Shown here piece after piece: positions 8,169 through 16,736 of a stretch of DNA of 64,000 nucleotides. The position numbers were made by a program, and so were the translations under genes. The notes beneath the pieces were generated by a model that ran no database searches, was not told where the DNA came from, and worked only from the letters and a program-made list of their open reading frames with translations. This DNA is from Oligoflexia bacterium (GTDB taxonomy: Bacteria; Bdellovibrionota; UBA1018; CAIPTA01), in the NCBI GenBank assembly GCA_023954355.1, contig JAMLID010000008.1:46521-110520 (forward strand), in the 5' to 3' direction. The first letter of the stretch is position 1, and each line of letters starts with the position of its first letter.

Positions 8169-8197
8169 TGTGTAAATTTTGTGTACGTTTCTACACA
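8169..8197. promoter_or_regulatory. 18-bp dyad, copy D, with an extra half site
   Basis: TGTGTACGTTTCTACACA (8180-8197) is the most symmetric copy, with perfect 6-bp arms. A further TGTGTA begins at 8169, exactly 11 bp upstream, so the site reads as an 11-bp direct repeat plus an inverted third arm. It lies between the divergent genes at 8023 and 8349, about 150 bp from each. Confidence 0.5.
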
Positions 8198-8348
8198 TTT
8201 ATAAAACCTACAACTATTTGATATATAGAAGTTTTTTATTCCTGTCTTTCTGTGAAAAATTCTAAACAAAAGTTGCACAATCTCGCGAAGAGTTTTTTGG
8301 AATGTGGTCCTAGTATCTAGCCATCGATAACTTAAAAAGGAGTAAGAA

Positions 8349-8534
8349 ATGAACAAAGATATAGCACAAGGTAAATGGAAGCAGCTTAAAGGTAAAATTC
8401 AAAAGAAATGGGGAGAGTTTACGAATGACGACTTAGACAGAATCAACGGAAATTTAGAGACCCTGGCTGGTGAATTGCAAGAACGCTATGGATATTCAAA
8501 AGACCAAGCCAAAAAATTAATTGACCGTCTGTAA
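8349..8534 (+). CDS. CsbD family stress protein
   Basis: This 61-residue protein shows the whole CsbD pattern: MNKDIAQGKWKQLKGKIQKK, then WGEFTNDDLDRINGNLETL and a terminal GYSKDQAKKLIDRL. CsbD proteins are small, hydrophilic, helical and induced under general stress in many bacteria; the biochemical role is not known. AAAAAGGAG precedes the ATG at good spacing. The exported helical protein at 8556 follows after 21 bp and the pair ends at a shared terminator. Confidence 0.93.
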   Translation: MNKDIAQGKWKQLKGKIQKKWGEFTNDDLDRINGNLETLAGELQERYGYSKDQAKKLIDRL

Positions 8535-8555
8535 TTCGATTTTCGGAGAACTTAT

Positions 8556-8831
8556 ATGATAAAAATAAATAAACTAATTCTCGCTACTTTAACAATGGCT
8601 GTATTTTCTCTTCCTGCATACGCGGAAGAAACTACTATGGAAAAAATTGAAGCCACCGCAAATAAAGCAGGCGACAAAATAAATGAAACATATAGAAATG
8701 CAAAAGATGAAATTTGTCATTTAGTGAATGGTAAAATGGAGTGTGTTGCTCAAAAAGCTAAAAATCAGGCACGCAATTTAAAAGATAGAGCCAATACCAA
8801 AGCTAAAGAAATTAAAAACAAAGTTGATTAG
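8556..8831 (+). CDS. Exported, highly charged helical protein (LEA-like composition)
   Basis: A signal peptide (about residues 1-23, cleavage after AYA) is followed by a Lys/Ala/Glu-rich mature chain of about 68 residues with 11-residue-like periodicity (KAKNQARNLKDRANTKAKEI), similar in composition to late-embryogenesis-abundant proteins. Two cysteines (EICHLV, MECVAQ) could form a disulfide. GGAG lies seven bases before the ATG. It is the second gene of the csbD operon, so a periplasmic stress role is inferred. Confidence 0.75.
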   Translation: MIKINKLILATLTMAVFSLPAYAEETTMEKIEATANKAGDKINETYRNAKDEICHLVNGKMECVAQKAKNQARNLKDRANTKAKEIKNKVD

Positions 8832-8844
8832 TAAAACTCGACTA

Positions 8845-8876
8845 AGAGAGAGGGTAAAACCTCTCTCTTTTTATTT
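8845..8876. terminator. Terminator, probably bidirectional
   Basis: AAGAGAGAGG and CCTCTCTCTT form a 10-bp stem around a six-base loop (GTAAAA) and run into a T-rich tract on the plus strand. It ends the csbD operon and overlaps the stop codon of the convergent SGNH gene, which it may also serve. Confidence 0.85.
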
Positions 8877-10025
8877 TAAATGCAAGTCTTGTATTATTTG
8901 ATGCGCTAAAAACTGATTAGTCGCTGCACTGGGGTGAAAATCGGGTAGCCAAATCTCACCACTTACATATTTTCTCAAATCTATATTTGAATAATCTAAA
9001 TATTGAATCTCTAATTTTTCTAACTCTTCAATAATTTCTTCTGAAAAGACTGCTGAAGAGCCAGGATATAATACCACATAAAAATTTTGACTAGGAAAAG
9101 AAGCAAGAAATCTTTCTTTCTGTGCTTTGATAAGCTCTGCTGTATAACGAAATTCTTCTTCATTAAATCTGATAGGAAAATCAATACCGTGAAACTTTAA
9201 AAAATTTGATTTAGATAAAAGAGAAAAAATAAATGTTCGAATGGGATAAACTTCTTCAAATGTTCCCAGATAAGTCATTTTTTGATGACTATTTTCTTTA
9301 TAAACAGGAAGATTTTTACCCCAAACTCCAGAAACTCTCATTGATCCAATAGAACGCGCTATATGGTCATCCATGAAAAAATAAAGCCCAATGCCCTTAT
9401 TTTCATAAATTTCGTTTTTAGGACTCCACTTTTCTAACCTCAATAATGAACTAGCTGGCCCAGTACCACCAATACCATAGTTATAAACTGTAGTTGAATT
9501 TAGTGAAGCCTGCATATACTCGCCTAACGTATTGTCTATATTTACCCCTACTCCGTACACATAAGAACACCCGAATAAAGAAATAAAAAAATCTCTTTTT
9601 GACTTTTTTCGTACTGGATTAAATCTGCGCTGGTATTCATCTATAAAATAATTTATTGAAAATAATTTTTTCTCATCCAACCCAGAAAAAGTCTCTTCAT
9701 ACATAACATTTGGTTTTGGAAAATAATCTGAATTGAATATATCTTTGTACGCTGGCTTATAGGTAGATGAAAGGCTCTCAAGCTTTGGGTAATTTCCACT
9801 TTTTTCTATGGGCTCAGGTAAAGACACTGATAAAGCAAACTTTCTATCAATAAGTGTTTTACTATTGGATTTCCTATTTTGCCATTCGTACCATTTTTTC
9901 CAAACCGAAACTTTATCTTCTCTTTTAAGACGATAGCCAAAATAAACCTCTATCGTAATTAAAAACAAAATACAGGGTATAATTGATCCGATCACTACTA
10001 CTAAAAACTTATATTTTTTCTGCAT
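8871..10025 (-). CDS. Membrane-anchored SGNH/GDSL-like hydrolase
   Basis: An N-terminal TM helix (about 7-27) anchors a periplasmic domain with the SGNH blocks: block I FGCSYVYGVG with candidate nucleophile S154, block II NYGIGGTGP with the oxyanion glycine, and a late block PDFHPS supplying D362 and H364 about 20 residues from the end. Related proteins acylate or deacylate surface glycans, or act as esterases; which applies here cannot be told. The DFH spacing is one residue shorter than the classic DxxH. A 40-residue gene ends 18 bp upstream and may be co-transcribed. Confidence 0.7.
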   Translation of the reverse strand: MQKKYKFLVVVIGSIIPCILFLITIEVYFGYRLKREDKVSVWKKWYEWQNRKSNSKTLIDRKFALSVSLPEPIEKSGNYPKLESLSSTYKPAYKDIFNSDYFPKPNVMYEETFSGLDEKKLFSINYFIDEYQRRFNPVRKKSKRDFFISLFGCSYVYGVGVNIDNTLGEYMQASLNSTTVYNYGIGGTGPASSLLRLEKWSPKNEIYENKGIGLYFFMDDHIARSIGSMRVSGVWGKNLPVYKENSHQKMTYLGTFEEVYPIRTFIFSLLSKSNFLKFHGIDFPIRFNEEEFRYTAELIKAQKERFLASFPSQNFYVVLYPGSSAVFSEEIIEELEKLEIQYLDYSNIDLRKYVSGEIWLPDFHPSAATNQFLAHQIIQDLHLK

Positions 10026-10043
10026 TTTTTTTCTAAATCCGGG

Positions 10044-10166
10044 CTATGTTTTTTTGTTTTTTTCTTTCTCAAGCTTAAAGGCTTTTTTTTCGGCTGACTC
10101 TATAAGTGAACTAATGGGAAAAATACTCAAAACGACTAACCAAAGAATATTCAATATTTTTTTCAT
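10044..10166 (-). CDS. Small single-pass membrane peptide, 40 residues
   Basis: The frame starts at an ATG preceded by GAGG and encodes MKKILNILWLVVLSIFPISS, one hydrophobic helix, followed by a strongly basic tail (EKKAFKLEKEKNKKT). It stops 18 bp before the SGNH gene, so translational coupling or a shared transcript is likely. Function unknown. The ribosome site and the position support coding, but a chance frame cannot be excluded. Confidence 0.4.
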   Translation of the reverse strand: MKKILNILWLVVLSIFPISSLIESAEKKAFKLEKEKNKKT

Positions 10167-10226
10167 ACAGCCTCTTCTTTCATAATAGTGGACTATTTTG
10201 TAAAAAAAAGAGACAAACTGCCTAAC

Positions 10227-10772
10227 TTAGCCTTTAAATGCTTGCTTAGAGCTAAGATACTCTAGCTCTTCTTCTGTGCTTTTTCTCCCTAATGCTTCGT
10301 TACGATGTGGGAATCTTCCAAATTTATGCACTATATTCTGGTGGTGTTTGGCAAAACGCAAATTTTCTACTAGGCCTGCTTTTTCAAAAAGCATAACACT
10401 CATTTCTTGGTCTTGAAGATCTTCACTATGCATAAATGGTAAATATAAAAATGCGATCTGGTCTTTTGGTATTTTCTGATCGAATCCTTTTTGGACAGCT
10501 TCTTTTGCTATTGCCACAGCCTGATCGCCTGTAGAATAGCTTTCTGCTTTTCCGCGGTACATATTTAAAGGAAATTGATCAAGTACAATGATCAGCGCTA
10601 GCGTCCCTTCAGGAGTTGACTCCCACTCTTTTAGCTCTCCCTTGATCGCTTTTTTTAATAAACTTTCATATTGACTCGTCAACTCTTCATCAAATTCTTT
10701 AGTAGAGTTAAACCAAAGCTTACTTACTCTAGGAGAAAACCAGTACTCTATAATCTCTTTGTATAATTTCAT
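10227..10772 (-). CDS. DUF924 family protein
   Basis: The 181-residue all-helical protein matches the DUF924 family along its length: YWFSP near the start, FDEEL, the core LALIIVLDQFPLNMYRG, IAFLYLPFMHSED and KFGRFPHRNEALGR. It is cytosolic and of normal family length. The family is widespread, has a TPR-like fold, and its function is unknown. It is monocistronic, with a terminator of the upstream barrel gene just behind its start. Confidence 0.9.
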   Translation of the reverse strand: MKLYKEIIEYWFSPRVSKLWFNSTKEFDEELTSQYESLLKKAIKGELKEWESTPEGTLALIIVLDQFPLNMYRGKAESYSTGDQAVAIAKEAVQKGFDQKIPKDQIAFLYLPFMHSEDLQDQEMSVMLFEKAGLVENLRFAKHHQNIVHKFGRFPHRNEALGRKSTEEELEYLSSKQAFKG

Positions 10773-10791
10773 AATCTATAAATCCAAAAAC

Positions 10792-10827
10792 AAAAAAAGC
10801 CCCTTGAGATAGATATACTCAAGAGGC
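10792..10827 (-). terminator. Rho-independent terminator of the barrel-protein gene
   Basis: Read on the minus strand, GCCTCTTGAG and CTCAAGGGGC pair (one G-U) around a nine-base loop and are followed by seven Ts. It lies 31 bp past the stop of the gene at 10858. Confidence 0.85.
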
Positions 10828-10857
10828 CTATCATCAAACCAGTTTAATAATTAGTTT

Positions 10858-11898
10858 TTAAAAATTATAAGTTAATGACGCTTGGGTTAAAACACTATTA
10901 GCATTTAAAACACCAGTGGAAGCAGCTGCCAATAACCCATCAAGAGTGAATCCTTTGTATTTCACTCCAGCGCCTGCTGCTACTGTTGTATTATTAGCAA
11001 TGGTATCTTTCTTATTATTTGGAGCAGTAGCCGTTGCATCTTTTGTGTGACCAATAAGAAAATTTTGAGTGAGAGATGCACGAAGAACCGACCAGTCATT
11101 CAGATCTTGCTCAATACCGAAAACTACTGGAATCGTAAATGATTCATTCTTCTTTTTATCTTTAGTTAAAGTATCGTAACGAACAGAAAGACCATAGTAG
11201 AACATGCGTGGACCACTACTTAGAGTGCGATCTTGGGCTCCCAATTCTGCGGTGAATGAATCATAAGGAGCATCGTTTTTCGCAGGCGCTGCAATGTCTT
11301 GTTTAGACTTTGCCCAGGTAACATCACTGAAAATATAAATTTTATTGAAGTCGTATTCTGCCCCTAAATTAAAGGTTGGAAGTTTTCTTTTGTAATCGGC
11401 AGTAGCGCTTTTAAAAGAGGTCGCAAAAAGATCAATAGTCGTAAATACTTCTAAATTTCCAGCATCGTATCCTGCTCTAAGACCAAAAGTTTGCTGCTTT
11501 TGAGCTGTTGTTTGCTTATTATCACGAGCGTAATAAATTGAGGCACCAAAGTTTCCAGTTCCATAGATTAGTTCTACAGGGTTGTTTTCTAAATAGTACC
11601 CTTCTGGATTACGTAGTCTCGATTGGATTGTATTCATATGGCCTAAATAGACTCCAAAAGTGCCGCCCATTTTATTTACGAACAAGCCGCCCTCAGCTTT
11701 TGGACTTGCTGTGTTCGTTGTACCTCCAAATTCAGCTGTAAAATGCTGGCCAAGCGAGTTCACATGCGCAGGGTTCGTAAAAATAGTCTGACTATCTACT
11801 AAAAATCGAGCAGTCTGTAACGCGCCCACTCGAGCTTTTGATGCGTATGCTGTGGTTATAAAACTTAGGGATAAAGCTATAGCTAATAGAATTTTCAT
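10858..11898 (-). CDS. Outer-membrane beta-barrel protein, porin-like
   Basis: A 19-residue signal peptide (cleavage after AYA) precedes a 327-residue mature chain rich in alternating polar and aromatic strands. It starts with a motif seen in conserved outer-membrane barrels (QTARFLVDSQTIFTNPAHV, a NPA box) and ends in phenylalanine (SLTYNF), the signature recognised by the BAM complex. Ordinary porins are of similar size. The substrate is unknown. The gene stands alone, with a terminator downstream and 252 bp of AT-rich non-coding DNA upstream (11899-12150) in which no clear gene or structured element was seen. Confidence 0.75.
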   Translation of the reverse strand: MKILLAIALSLSFITTAYASKARVGALQTARFLVDSQTIFTNPAHVNSLGQHFTAEFGGTTNTASPKAEGGLFVNKMGGTFGVYLGHMNTIQSRLRNPEGYYLENNPVELIYGTGNFGASIYYARDNKQTTAQKQQTFGLRAGYDAGNLEVFTTIDLFATSFKSATADYKRKLPTFNLGAEYDFNKIYIFSDVTWAKSKQDIAAPAKNDAPYDSFTAELGAQDRTLSSGPRMFYYGLSVRYDTLTKDKKKNESFTIPVVFGIEQDLNDWSVLRASLTQNFLIGHTKDATATAPNNKKDTIANNTTVAAGAGVKYKGFTLDGLLAAASTGVLNANSVLTQASLTYNF

Positions 11899-12150
11899 TC
11901 TGATTCCTTTATAAAATGTTATTTAAATATTCAGTTTAGACGGTACCATTTAATCCCGTCCGCAGAGATCATAAAGATAGTGAATTCTAGGTGTCAACTA
12001 GGATTTTTCAAATTTTGTAATATTAGTGAATAGATCTGTGCAAAAAACCACAAAACATAAATAAAATTTATTTTAAATCACCTAAAGATCCTTAAACTAC
12101 AAGTAATTATAAGAAAATATATTACTTTTTCGCCAAGCGGTATGTTTTCT

Positions 12151-12945
12151 TTAAAAGCTCATTCCAACTTGAAATTTAATTACTGCAAACGTAGGGACAC
12201 GTTTAATAACCTTCATTACATCTCGAACATCATTTTTACCAGACTCACTTGCGTTACTGCTTATGTAGGGAGCCTCAGCTTCTAATGTTTTTAAAGGTAT
12301 ATAAATAGACAGCCAGTCAGCGCCCAGTACCCATCCGCTGGCAAGCTGCCAGCGATTGCCTAGTCCAAAAGTTACCCCGAGTGTCTTAATAGTTATTAAG
12401 TCAACGCTTGGTACATACCCTCCCGTAACAAGAGAGGTTAATCGATCCCCTAAGTGAATAGAAAAAGAGTGATAAGCAATGCCTGTAAAGAAATTAAAGC
12501 TATTGCGGTCTGAATAAAATCTTCTAAGTAAAGTAAGGCGCTCGTCTGTCATCTTACCCAAATCTTTTATAAAAAATTCAAAAGAAACAGAACCACGAAG
12601 ATACTCAAGCTCCCAAGTGGTATCAACAGAAGGAATATATGCTACACCTATTCCGTACTTTGAAGGTATCCAAGTATCGATCAAAGAGTAATTTCCCAAC
12701 ACTGTCCACCTTGAGCTTTCTCGAAACTCTTTGGTTTCTTCAAGCTTTTCTCCAAGATCATTCGCCGCCTCTTTACTTTGTTCGAAAGCTTTGGTCCCCA
12801 TCTTCTTTACCTTCGTCCAAACAGAATCTTCTTCAGTCTGTTCAGAAACATCGTCTTCCTCTAGCTGGTCTGCGGCAAAGGTTTGGATGCTTATCGTTTG
12901 TAAAGAAAATAAAAAAAGAAAACTGAATAGAAATAATTTTCGCAT
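12151..12945 (-). CDS. Probable outer-membrane protein
   Basis: The signal peptide (about 1-24, cleavage after TFA) is followed by an acidic, helical linker (about 25-75, rich in Glu and Lys, probably coiled coil) and then a beta-rich domain (about 78-264) with repeated aromatic strands such as GNYSLIDTWIPSKYGIGV and FNFFTGIAYHSFSIHLG. It ends VGMSF, with the terminal phenylalanine usual for barrels. A small barrel of about eight strands is inferred. No family recognised. Confidence 0.65.
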   Translation of the reverse strand: MRKLFLFSFLFLFSLQTISIQTFAADQLEEDDVSEQTEEDSVWTKVKKMGTKAFEQSKEAANDLGEKLEETKEFRESSRWTVLGNYSLIDTWIPSKYGIGVAYIPSVDTTWELEYLRGSVSFEFFIKDLGKMTDERLTLLRRFYSDRNSFNFFTGIAYHSFSIHLGDRLTSLVTGGYVPSVDLITIKTLGVTFGLGNRWQLASGWVLGADWLSIYIPLKTLEAEAPYISSNASESGKNDVRDVMKVIKRVPTFAVIKFQVGMSF

Positions 12946-13115
12946 CTCAAGAGCTTATTACGATGCGGGGCCAATTTAAAACCCATAAGATGAAAACTCT
13001 TACCGATAAACCGAAATAGCTGGGTACCTAAATTAAAGACACATAACACAAATCGTCTTATTAGCGTTTTCATCTTTGCATTCGTTTTTTGTTACTTGTA
13101 AGCTGGCGAAAAATC

Positions 13116-13529
13116 ATGGCATACAAAATCGACTCATATATTTCGTTCTTCATTTTAGTTTTATTTCTTATTCTGTTTCAAAATGTAGGTAAAACTTTTG
13201 ATGACTTACGTCGTTCTACATTTCGTACATTAGGCGATTTCGCCTCTGGCGAAGCACCAAAATTAAGCCAAGCGCGAGAGGGAGAAAACATTATCGAAGC
13301 TCAAGCCCGTGAAGTTATCTATCTGTTACGTGAAAATAGAATCGAAAAATATAGCGTTAGTAAATTGATAGAAAAGGAATATTGGTACCATCGAATCGTA
13401 GAAGGTGCATGGCCGATTCGAATTTCAACTCAAGCAACTACTAAGATTTTTTCAAATATAGAGACGCTTCCAACCGAATGTAAAAAAATAGGAGCAAGTC
13501 ATGGATTTGTTATTGCATCTTGCCCTTAG
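13116..13529 (+). CDS. Single-pass membrane protein coupled to a glycosyltransferase
   Basis: The start at 13116 gives one N-terminal TM helix (about 9-25, FFILVLFLILFQNV) followed by a charged helical region (about 60-105). The upstream in-frame start at 13089 is less likely. The gene overlaps the membrane glycosyltransferase by 29 bases, which usually means translational coupling and joint function. No family recognised; an accessory subunit for glycan transfer is an inference from position only. Confidence 0.6.
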   Translation: MAYKIDSYISFFILVLFLILFQNVGKTFDDLRRSTFRTLGDFASGEAPKLSQAREGENIIEAQAREVIYLLRENRIEKYSVSKLIEKEYWYHRIVEGAWPIRISTQATTKIFSNIETLPTECKKIGASHGFVIASCP

Positions 13530-14841
13530 TTTCAGTTGTTTAGTAGGGCTTGGATTACTTGTATGGCTACCACTTATTCGCTTTGAAAAAAGTAAGGGGC
13601 TTTTATGGAGTGACCTTGGCATTATTATATTGTCTGGAGCATTATTTATTAATGTACACGATATTTTAATCAAAAACTGGAATGACTTACACCTAATCTT
13701 ACCAATAGCTTCTTTATCAGGCTGGATTGGTTTTATTTTTTATGTCAGAAAAAAAAGTATCAACTTACTAAAAGCCATTAATAAAATACCTATTTATAGT
13801 TTTATTTTTTTCTCTCTTCTTAGTAGCGTTTATTTTTTAAAAATCATCACAGACCCTATCTGGAGTTTTGATGCTCGCTCTATATGGTTTTTCTCAGCAA
13901 AAATCATTTATTTCTCAAACGGATTGGGCGATCTAAATACATGGGCAATACCAAATGCACACTTTTATCACTTTGATTATCCTAAATTGATTCCAATTCT
14001 AGCGGCTCGCACAGCGCAATCTGTTGGATTCTGGAACGAGTATCTACCAAAAATCTCTCTAGCTGTACTACTAATACCCTCGATAAGTTTTCTCTTAGAA
14101 TTTAAAGCCCGTCCCTGGAACACTGTTATGTTAATTATTTTACTTCTAGGCATCCCGGGAAGCCATCTCTGGACAGGTTATATGGATGGCTATATTGGCT
14201 TATACGCAAGCCTAGGAGTTCTTTTTTGGTTACATTCAAAAAATACCAATTCTATACGCCATATCGCTGTTTCAATTTTATCTTTTACAACCTTGGCTGC
14301 GTTAAAACAGGAAGGACTATTTTTTCTAATCGTTTTCTTTATCGCAACAATAATTTGGGAAATAAAAATCGGCTTATTTCGATCATTTAAAAAAAATATT
14401 TTTCTACTAGTTGCTATTATTCCAGCAGCATTATGGATTATTTCGCGTACTAAATTAGGAATACATCCAGACGATTTTATCACAGGATCTCTTGGACGCT
14501 TTATTTCCAGAGTATATTCTCAAGAGTTTTATAATAATATACTAATGAATTTAATTTTCGAAACTGGCATTTCGCGAGCTGCTATTCCCTTATTATTCAG
14601 TTTTACATACGCATACTTTCGTAAGGTAAAACCCATAGAGCTGCCTTGGTTGCCTATTTTAACCGGGATTGGATACGCCATATTTATAGTATTCGTTTAT
14701 TTAATAACACCTTTCGAGCTGAACTATCATGTTTACTCAAGCATAACTAGAATTTCTCTACCCGTTGTTATGATGTTAGTTATTTCATCAGTACTAGCTC
14801 TTGCTAAAATCCAACAAAAAAATACGATTAAAGATAGTTAG
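13501..14841 (+). CDS. GT-C fold membrane glycosyltransferase
   Basis: The protein has about ten to twelve TM helices. The first large periplasmic loop has the acidic motif of the GT-C superfamily (DPIWSFDARSIWFFSAK) and the later DYPKLIP and TGYMDGY segments match lipid-linked sugar-utilising enzymes such as GT39/GT83 relatives. It should transfer a sugar from a polyprenyl-phosphate donor to an acceptor on the periplasmic face. The acceptor is unknown. It overlaps the small membrane protein gene upstream and is followed after 48 bp by a cytosolic or periplasmic unknown, all on one strand. Confidence 0.75.
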   Translation: MDLLLHLALSFSCLVGLGLLVWLPLIRFEKSKGLLWSDLGIIILSGALFINVHDILIKNWNDLHLILPIASLSGWIGFIFYVRKKSINLLKAINKIPIYSFIFFSLLSSVYFLKIITDPIWSFDARSIWFFSAKIIYFSNGLGDLNTWAIPNAHFYHFDYPKLIPILAARTAQSVGFWNEYLPKISLAVLLIPSISFLLEFKARPWNTVMLIILLLGIPGSHLWTGYMDGYIGLYASLGVLFWLHSKNTNSIRHIAVSILSFTTLAALKQEGLFFLIVFFIATIIWEIKIGLFRSFKKNIFLLVAIIPAALWIISRTKLGIHPDDFITGSLGRFISRVYSQEFYNNILMNLIFETGISRAAIPLLFSFTYAYFRKVKPIELPWLPILTGIGYAIFIVFVYLITPFELNYHVYSSITRISLPVVMMLVISSVLALAKIQQKNTIKDS

Positions 14842-14889
14842 AGTATCGAAATTCTTTGCTTACTGAGTTAGTTCGTATAATTTCAAAAT

Positions 14890-15597
14890 ATGCAATTTCA
14901 CCAGAGTTGGCCGCCTGAAGCCAGAGAATACCTATCTAATGCCATCCAGGCTCATGGTGGCTGGCATTCTTGGGAAAAAGTAGAAAGTATTCACTTTAAA
15001 TTAAAGATTCTTCGAGGAGCCTTAGTTTTTGCAAAAGGTTTGGGACGTACGTTTTTTGCTCCAGAAACCTTTCGGGTTTCTCCCAAACAAAGAAAAGTAG
15101 AGTTTTTTTACAAAAACTCTACTGATATTTTTGAAAACGGAAAAATCATTTATTCTCCTGAGAAAAAAATAATAGAAGATGGGAGATTAATATTTAAAAA
15201 AACTACAATAGAACAATGGTATCCTGAGCATGCAGCGTATTTCTTTGGTTATGCCTGGACGAACTATATCAGCTATCCGTTTATCTTATTAAACTTTGAG
15301 CTGCTTAGTTTTAAAATTTACAACAACAGAGCTGCAATTTTCAAAATCAGATTTCCTCATAATTTTCACACGCATTCTAGAGAACAGACTTTTTATTTCA
15401 ACCAAGAACATATGCTATATAGACATGACTATCGTGCAAGACTTGCTGGCCCTTTCGTATTCGGCGCTCATTTTACTCAAGAGTATGTTCTATCAAATGA
15501 CATACAAATCGGATTTATTAGAAAAGTTAGACCTCGTATCGGGCCATTGGTATTACCAACTTATGGTATTTACGGAGAGATTGAGGTGTTAGATTAA
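14890..15597 (+). CDS. Conserved hypothetical, LolA-like beta protein
   Basis: The 235-residue protein begins with a helix and the pattern AIQAHGGWHSWEKVESIHFK, common at the start of families with a LolA-like half-barrel fold, followed by alternating beta strands. There is no signal peptide, so a cytosolic position is predicted unless the start is wrong. No strong ribosome site is visible. The fold assignment is tentative. It follows the glycosyltransferase on the same strand and may share its transcript. Confidence 0.55.
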   Translation: MQFHQSWPPEAREYLSNAIQAHGGWHSWEKVESIHFKLKILRGALVFAKGLGRTFFAPETFRVSPKQRKVEFFYKNSTDIFENGKIIYSPEKKIIEDGRLIFKKTTIEQWYPEHAAYFFGYAWTNYISYPFILLNFELLSFKIYNNRAAIFKIRFPHNFHTHSREQTFYFNQEHMLYRHDYRARLAGPFVFGAHFTQEYVLSNDIQIGFIRKVRPRIGPLVLPTYGIYGEIEVLD

Positions 15598-15638
15598 AAA
15601 ACATTTTTGAAAGATAAAGAATCTTCGTGTTTTTTATT

Positions 15639-15755
15639 TTACGGCAGCTTAATTCTTTTGACGATCAAGTACGCTATTGGAAGTAACACAACAAGCGCTA
15701 CCCAATACATCCAAAAATCCATTGGGCTACCAATCATTTTCATTAAAAATCCCAT
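15639..15755 (-). CDS. Possible small membrane protein, 38 residues
   Basis: The frame encodes one hydrophobic helix (FWMYWVALVVLLPIAYLIV) ending in a basic tail (KRIKLP). A shorter start at 15743 has GGGA six bases upstream, which is the better ribosome site. The opposite strand also has an open frame here, starting with TTG and lacking a ribosome site, and is judged less likely. Function unknown, low confidence. Confidence 0.35.
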   Translation of the reverse strand: MGFLMKMIGSPMDFWMYWVALVVLLPIAYLIVKRIKLP

Positions 15756-15825
15756 AAGGGCTTCTACCACTCTTCTTTATGGATGTCTTGTGTATTAGAA
15801 AAGTGCTAGATCTAACTGATAAATT

Positions 15826-16254
15826 CTAATTTTCTGATCCTAAATCTACTGCGGGGTACTCTTCAACATAAGACTCGCCAAGCACACCATAGTAGGTCAC
15901 TGTTCGCCTCATAAAATCAACATCATAGCCAACAACACCGGCTTCCCAACTACTTTTTAAAAATTCAGAGAATGTACTTTTACCCTCTTGATCAGCTCTA
16001 AGCGCACGAATTAGTGCCTCTTTGTTGAATTTAGCGATTTCAGACATGCCATCGGGTATAAGCGAACTACCCTGCTGCACTACAGCCCCATACTTTGTGT
16101 AATAGACACTCTGACATGAAGGCAACGACCAAAGATTTCTTGTTATTCCAGCCGCTCTAAAGGCCTCAGCAAGATAGGGAAAACCCCCAACCTTTGGACG
16201 AACTTTCATCGCAAACGCTTGTGTTTCAACTAGATTTTCTATTGCTTTGTTCAT
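15826..16254 (-). CDS. DUF1398 (YbcV) family protein
   Basis: The 142-residue protein has the DUF1398 pattern: a helical start, GGFPYLAEAFRAAGITRNLW, the YYTKYGAVVQQG strand and a terminal VVGYDVDFMRRTVTYYG. It is cytosolic and of normal family length; function of the family is not established. AAGGAT precedes the ATG. It starts 11 bp after the MarR gene and is almost certainly its operon partner and regulatory target. Confidence 0.88.
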   Translation of the reverse strand: MNKAIENLVETQAFAMKVRPKVGGFPYLAEAFRAAGITRNLWSLPSCQSVYYTKYGAVVQQGSSLIPDGMSEIAKFNKEALIRALRADQEGKSTFSEFLKSSWEAGVVGYDVDFMRRTVTYYGVLGESYVEEYPAVDLGSEN

Positions 16255-16265
16255 AGGACATCCTT

Positions 16266-16736
16266 TTATTCAATAGGTAAATTTTTAAGCTGATGAATTT
16301 GAGCTAATTTTTTTAATAGCACAATAAGCTGATTGCGCTCTTTATTTGATAATCCAGAAAAAAACTCTTCATCGTTTCGATCTGCAAGCAACGAAAGCTT
16401 TGGAACTAAGGATTTGCCGTTTTTAGTAAGCTCAATTTCTTGGTATCGACGATCTTCACTACACTCTCTGCGATGAACAAGATTCTTTTCGAGCAACCTA
16501 GTAATAAGTTTAGAAACCGCACCACGGGTTAAACCAGAAATCTCAGCAACTGTACTAGGAGAGGTTTTATCGCCACTACCGTACATCTCTCTAAGAATAA
16601 CCCACTCAGCGACGGTGACACCACTAGCATTGAGCTTACGAGCAAATGAGTACGAAACGCTGTTTGAAATCATCCTCATCCAAAAGCCAATGTGCTTTGT
16701 TAGTTCACTCACATTTATTTTTCGCGCTTTCTTCAC
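16266..16736 (-). CDS. MarR-family transcriptional regulator
   Basis: This is a 156-residue winged-helix repressor. The recognition region STVAEISGLTRGAVSKLITR and the wing RRECSEDRRYQEIELTKNGK are diagnostic, with dimerisation helices at both ends. It should bind DNA as a dimer and respond to small phenolic or oxidative signals. It leads the operon with DUF1398. The 75 bases upstream hold a spaced inverted repeat, TAGTTT with AAACTA, that could be an auto-regulatory operator. Confidence 0.92.
   Translation of the reverse strand: MKKARKINVSELTKHIGFWMRMISNSVSYSFARKLNASGVTVAEWVILREMYGSGDKTSPSTVAEISGLTRGAVSKLITRLLEKNLVHRRECSEDRRYQEIELTKNGKSLVPKLSLLADRNDEEFFSGLSNKERNQLIVLLKKLAQIHQLKNLPIE

Noticed and set aside
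1726..8197. CRP binding sites
   Set aside because: The arms TGTG/CACA are similar, but the span is 18 bp with TGTGTA arms, two bases wider than TGTGA-N6-TCACA.
8129..8356. Minus-strand frame of 75 codons
   Set aside because: It covers the intergenic dyad copy D and the csbD start, has poor composition and no ribosome site.
12639..12979. Two plus-strand frames opposite the outer-membrane protein gene
   Set aside because: Ser/Leu-rich translations mirror the Glu/Lys-rich linker on the other strand; no start signals.
12982..13009. Sigma-28 promoter before the gene at 13116
   Set aside because: ACCGATAA is present, but nothing like TAAAGTTT occurs at the required distance.
15607..15798. Plus-strand frame of 63 codons
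   Set aside because: TTG start without ribosome site; the opposite strand encodes a more natural membrane peptide.
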